A stretch of 5,518 nucleotides of DNA from Solirubrobacterales bacterium (GTDB taxonomy: Bacteria; Actinomycetota; Thermoleophilia; Solirubrobacterales; Solirubrobacteraceae): NCBI GenBank assembly GCA_025963955.1, contig JAOPZU010000201.1:1-5518 (forward strand), written 5' to 3'. Each line of letters starts with the position of its first letter. Within the stretch, counting starts at the first letter, position 1. The position numbers and the translations under genes were made by a program. Shown piece after piece: positions 4,615 to 5,518 of the stretch. The notes under the pieces are model-generated. The model had not been told where the DNA came from and made no database searches. It was given only the letters and a program-made list of their open reading frames with translations.

Positions 4615-5469
4615 ATGAGGCACATCAACAAGGGCAACGTCTCGACGGGCGTTGCGATCACGTCGCTCTTCATCGCGTTGGGCGGCCCCGCCCAGGCGGC
4701 GCAGCTCATCACGGGCGCGAACATCAAGAACAGCTCGATCACGAGCTCGGACATCAAGAACAGCTCGCTGACCGGCTCCGACGTGCGGAACAGCTCGCTC
4801 ACGGGCTCCGACGTCAAGGGCAGCTCCATCACGAGCAGCGACGTCAAGGACGGCTCGCTGCTGAGCCGGGACTTCGGCGCGGGCCAGCTCCCGACCGGGG
4901 CCACCGGCCCGGCCGGTCCGGCCGGCGCCACCGGCCCCGCGGGTGCCACCGGCGCGGTCGGCCCCGCGGGCCCGTCCCGTTGGGTGCTCGTGGGCCGCAC
5001 CGGCGCCATCGAGGCGCAGTCCGGCGGCTTCCGGATCGCGAACGCCTACCCGGCCGGCAGCCCCGGCGAGGGCAACGTCTACATCGAGTCGGGTGACGCC
5101 GACCTGACGAACAACGCCGTCGTCGCCACGATCGCCCTCGAGAACCAGTACTCGCTGAAGGGTGACGGCGTCGCGCCGAGCACGGCGGACGGGAACCTCG
5201 TCAACGGCCGCAACACGGCGAGCGACAAGAACCCGGAGTTCTCCGGGGAGATCGCCGCGACGCCCTGCGCCATCGGGTCGGTCGTGGCCTGCGCCCCGGT
5301 CGACACGGTCGCCAACGGCGGCGACGGTGCCTCGGCCAACCGGAAGAACTACTTCGTCGTGAGCCCCCGCAACAGCGACGGCACCGTCACGAAGAACGAC
5401 ACCGCCACCGGCGCCGGGGACAACACCCACAAGCGGTTCTACGTGATCCTCTCTGGCCCGAGGGACTGA
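4615..5469 (+). CDS. Secreted pentapeptide-like / collagen-like repeat protein
   Basis: The product is 284 aa. Residues 1-28 form a Sec-type signal peptide: basic start, hydrophobic VAITSLFIALGG, and AQA before a likely cleavage after Ala28. Residues 35-84 are ten pentads with small residues first, S/D/N second and I/L/V third (ANIKN, SSITS, SDIKN, SSLTG, SDVRN...). This resembles the A(D/N)LXX pattern of pentapeptide-repeat beta-helices, but with Ser mostly in place of Ala. DFGAGQLPT links to nine Gly-X-Y triplets at 95-121 (GAT, GPA, GAV, GPS), a collagen-like segment. Residues 122-284 form a Gly/Asn/Asp-rich extracellular-looking domain with two cysteines (Cys218, Cys226) that could form a disulphide; I do not recognise it. 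The same order of parts is, from memory, common in Solirubrobacterales proteins of unknown function. A surface or matrix role is likely. No sortase or membrane anchor is seen, so it is probably released. Confidence 0.87.
   Translation: MRHINKGNVSTGVAITSLFIALGGPAQAAQLITGANIKNSSITSSDIKNSSLTGSDVRNSSLTGSDVKGSSITSSDVKDGSLLSRDFGAGQLPTGATGPAGPAGATGPAGATGAVGPAGPSRWVLVGRTGAIEAQSGGFRIANAYPAGSPGEGNVYIESGDADLTNNAVVATIALENQYSLKGDGVAPSTADGNLVNGRNTASDKNPEFSGEIAATPCAIGSVVACAPVDTVANGGDGASANRKNYFVVSPRNSDGTVTKNDTATGAGDNTHKRFYVILSGPRD
4729..4872 (+). repeat. In-gene 30-bp tandem repeats encoding ten-residue units
   Basis: Four full 30-bp units (4729-4758, 4759-4788, 4789-4818, 4819-4848) and a degenerate partial unit (4849-4872) encode NSSITSSDIK, NSSLTGSDVR, NSSLTGSDVK, GSSITSSDVK and DGSLLSRD. 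A half unit (TGANIK) precedes them at 4711-4728. DNA identity between units is high but not perfect, with changes partly at third positions, so the amino-acid pattern appears to be under selection. The array could expand or contract by slippage in steps that preserve the frame. Confidence 0.85.
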
Positions 5470-5470
5470 G

Positions 5471-5505
5471 CGGGCCGCAGGACCGACGCCGAGGTCCACG
5501 GCCCG
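5471..5505 (+). terminator. Nested inverted repeat after the collagen-like gene, possible T-less terminator
   Basis: Directly after the TGA (5467-5469), outer arms CGGGCC (5471-5476) and GGCCCG (5500-5505) enclose inner arms GGACC (5480-5484) and GGTCC (5493-5497), with an 8-base loop. The RNA could form an 11-bp hairpin with a small internal loop (3 and 2 bases). No T-run follows, so it would not be a classical intrinsic terminator; such T-less hairpins are often proposed in high-GC actinobacteria. The right arm abuts the next promoter-like element, so an operator role is also possible. Confidence 0.4.
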
Positions 5506-5518
5506 TAGCATCGGGGCC
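5506..5518 (+). promoter_or_regulatory. Candidate -10 (TAGCAT) for a gene beyond the right edge
   Basis: TAGCAT (5506-5511) followed by CGGGGCC closely resembles the minus-strand TAGGAT-CCGGGGTC before the Nudix start. By that analogy a near-leaderless start codon is expected about 10 bases after the hexamer, just outside the window. No strong -35 is visible. Confidence 0.4.

Noticed and set aside
4711..4872. Possible CRISPR-like array from regularly spaced 30-bp repeats
   Set aside because: The repeats are contiguous with no spacers, imperfect, in frame, and encode a clear pentapeptide-like protein pattern.
3873..5096. Plus-strand open frame across the oxidase end, small gene and collagen-like gene
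   Set aside because: It is dominated by Arg/Ser/Pro with no domain and crosses several supported genes in a different frame.

Overview
The window is very GC-rich, with G or C at most third codon positions. It looks like the chromosome of a high-GC actinobacterium. The best lineage clue is the last gene: a signal peptide, then a run of short N-S-S-[IL]-T / S-D-[IV]-K repeats, then a short collagen-like Gly-X-Y stretch. I know this layout mainly from Solirubrobacterales/Thermoleophilia (Patulibacter, Conexibacter and relatives). That placement is an inference from remembered protein style, not from a marker gene.

Layout: (1) 1-910, minus strand: a Nudix hydrolase gene (233-910) followed 7 bases later by the start of a small membrane protein of DUF3817 type, cut by the left edge (1-225). 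(2) 911-980: a 70-base divergent spacer with a -10-like TAGGAT that would make the Nudix mRNA nearly leaderless, and a 7-bp inverted repeat. (3) 981-4071, plus strand: three genes joined by two 4-base ATGA stop/start overlaps. They encode an OB-fold (DUF35) protein without any cysteine, a thiolase-fold protein of the SCP-x/Ltp2 type without the catalytic cysteines, and an FAD-binding oxidase of the alkyl-dihydroxyacetonephosphate synthase (AGPS) type that keeps its FAD motifs and His-His-His motif. (4) 4124-4453: an unrecognised small soluble protein. (5) 4454-4614: a 161-base spacer with several overlapping perfect inverted repeats. (6) 4615-5469: the secreted repeat/collagen-like protein. 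(7) 5470-5518: a nested inverted repeat running into a promoter-like TAGCAT, presumably for a gene just beyond the right edge.

The most interesting unit is the three-gene operon. DUF35 proteins and degenerate thiolases form known complexes; in ChsH2-Ltp2 of steroid side-chain degradation the thiolase-fold subunit acts as a retro-aldolase rather than a thiolase. Here a similar pair is translationally coupled to an AGPS-like flavoprotein, a family best known from ether-lipid synthesis. The pair could make or cleave a C-C bond in an acyl-CoA-like substrate, with the flavoenzyme working before or after it. The substrate cannot be read from the sequence. No mobile element, tRNA, rRNA or CRISPR array was seen.
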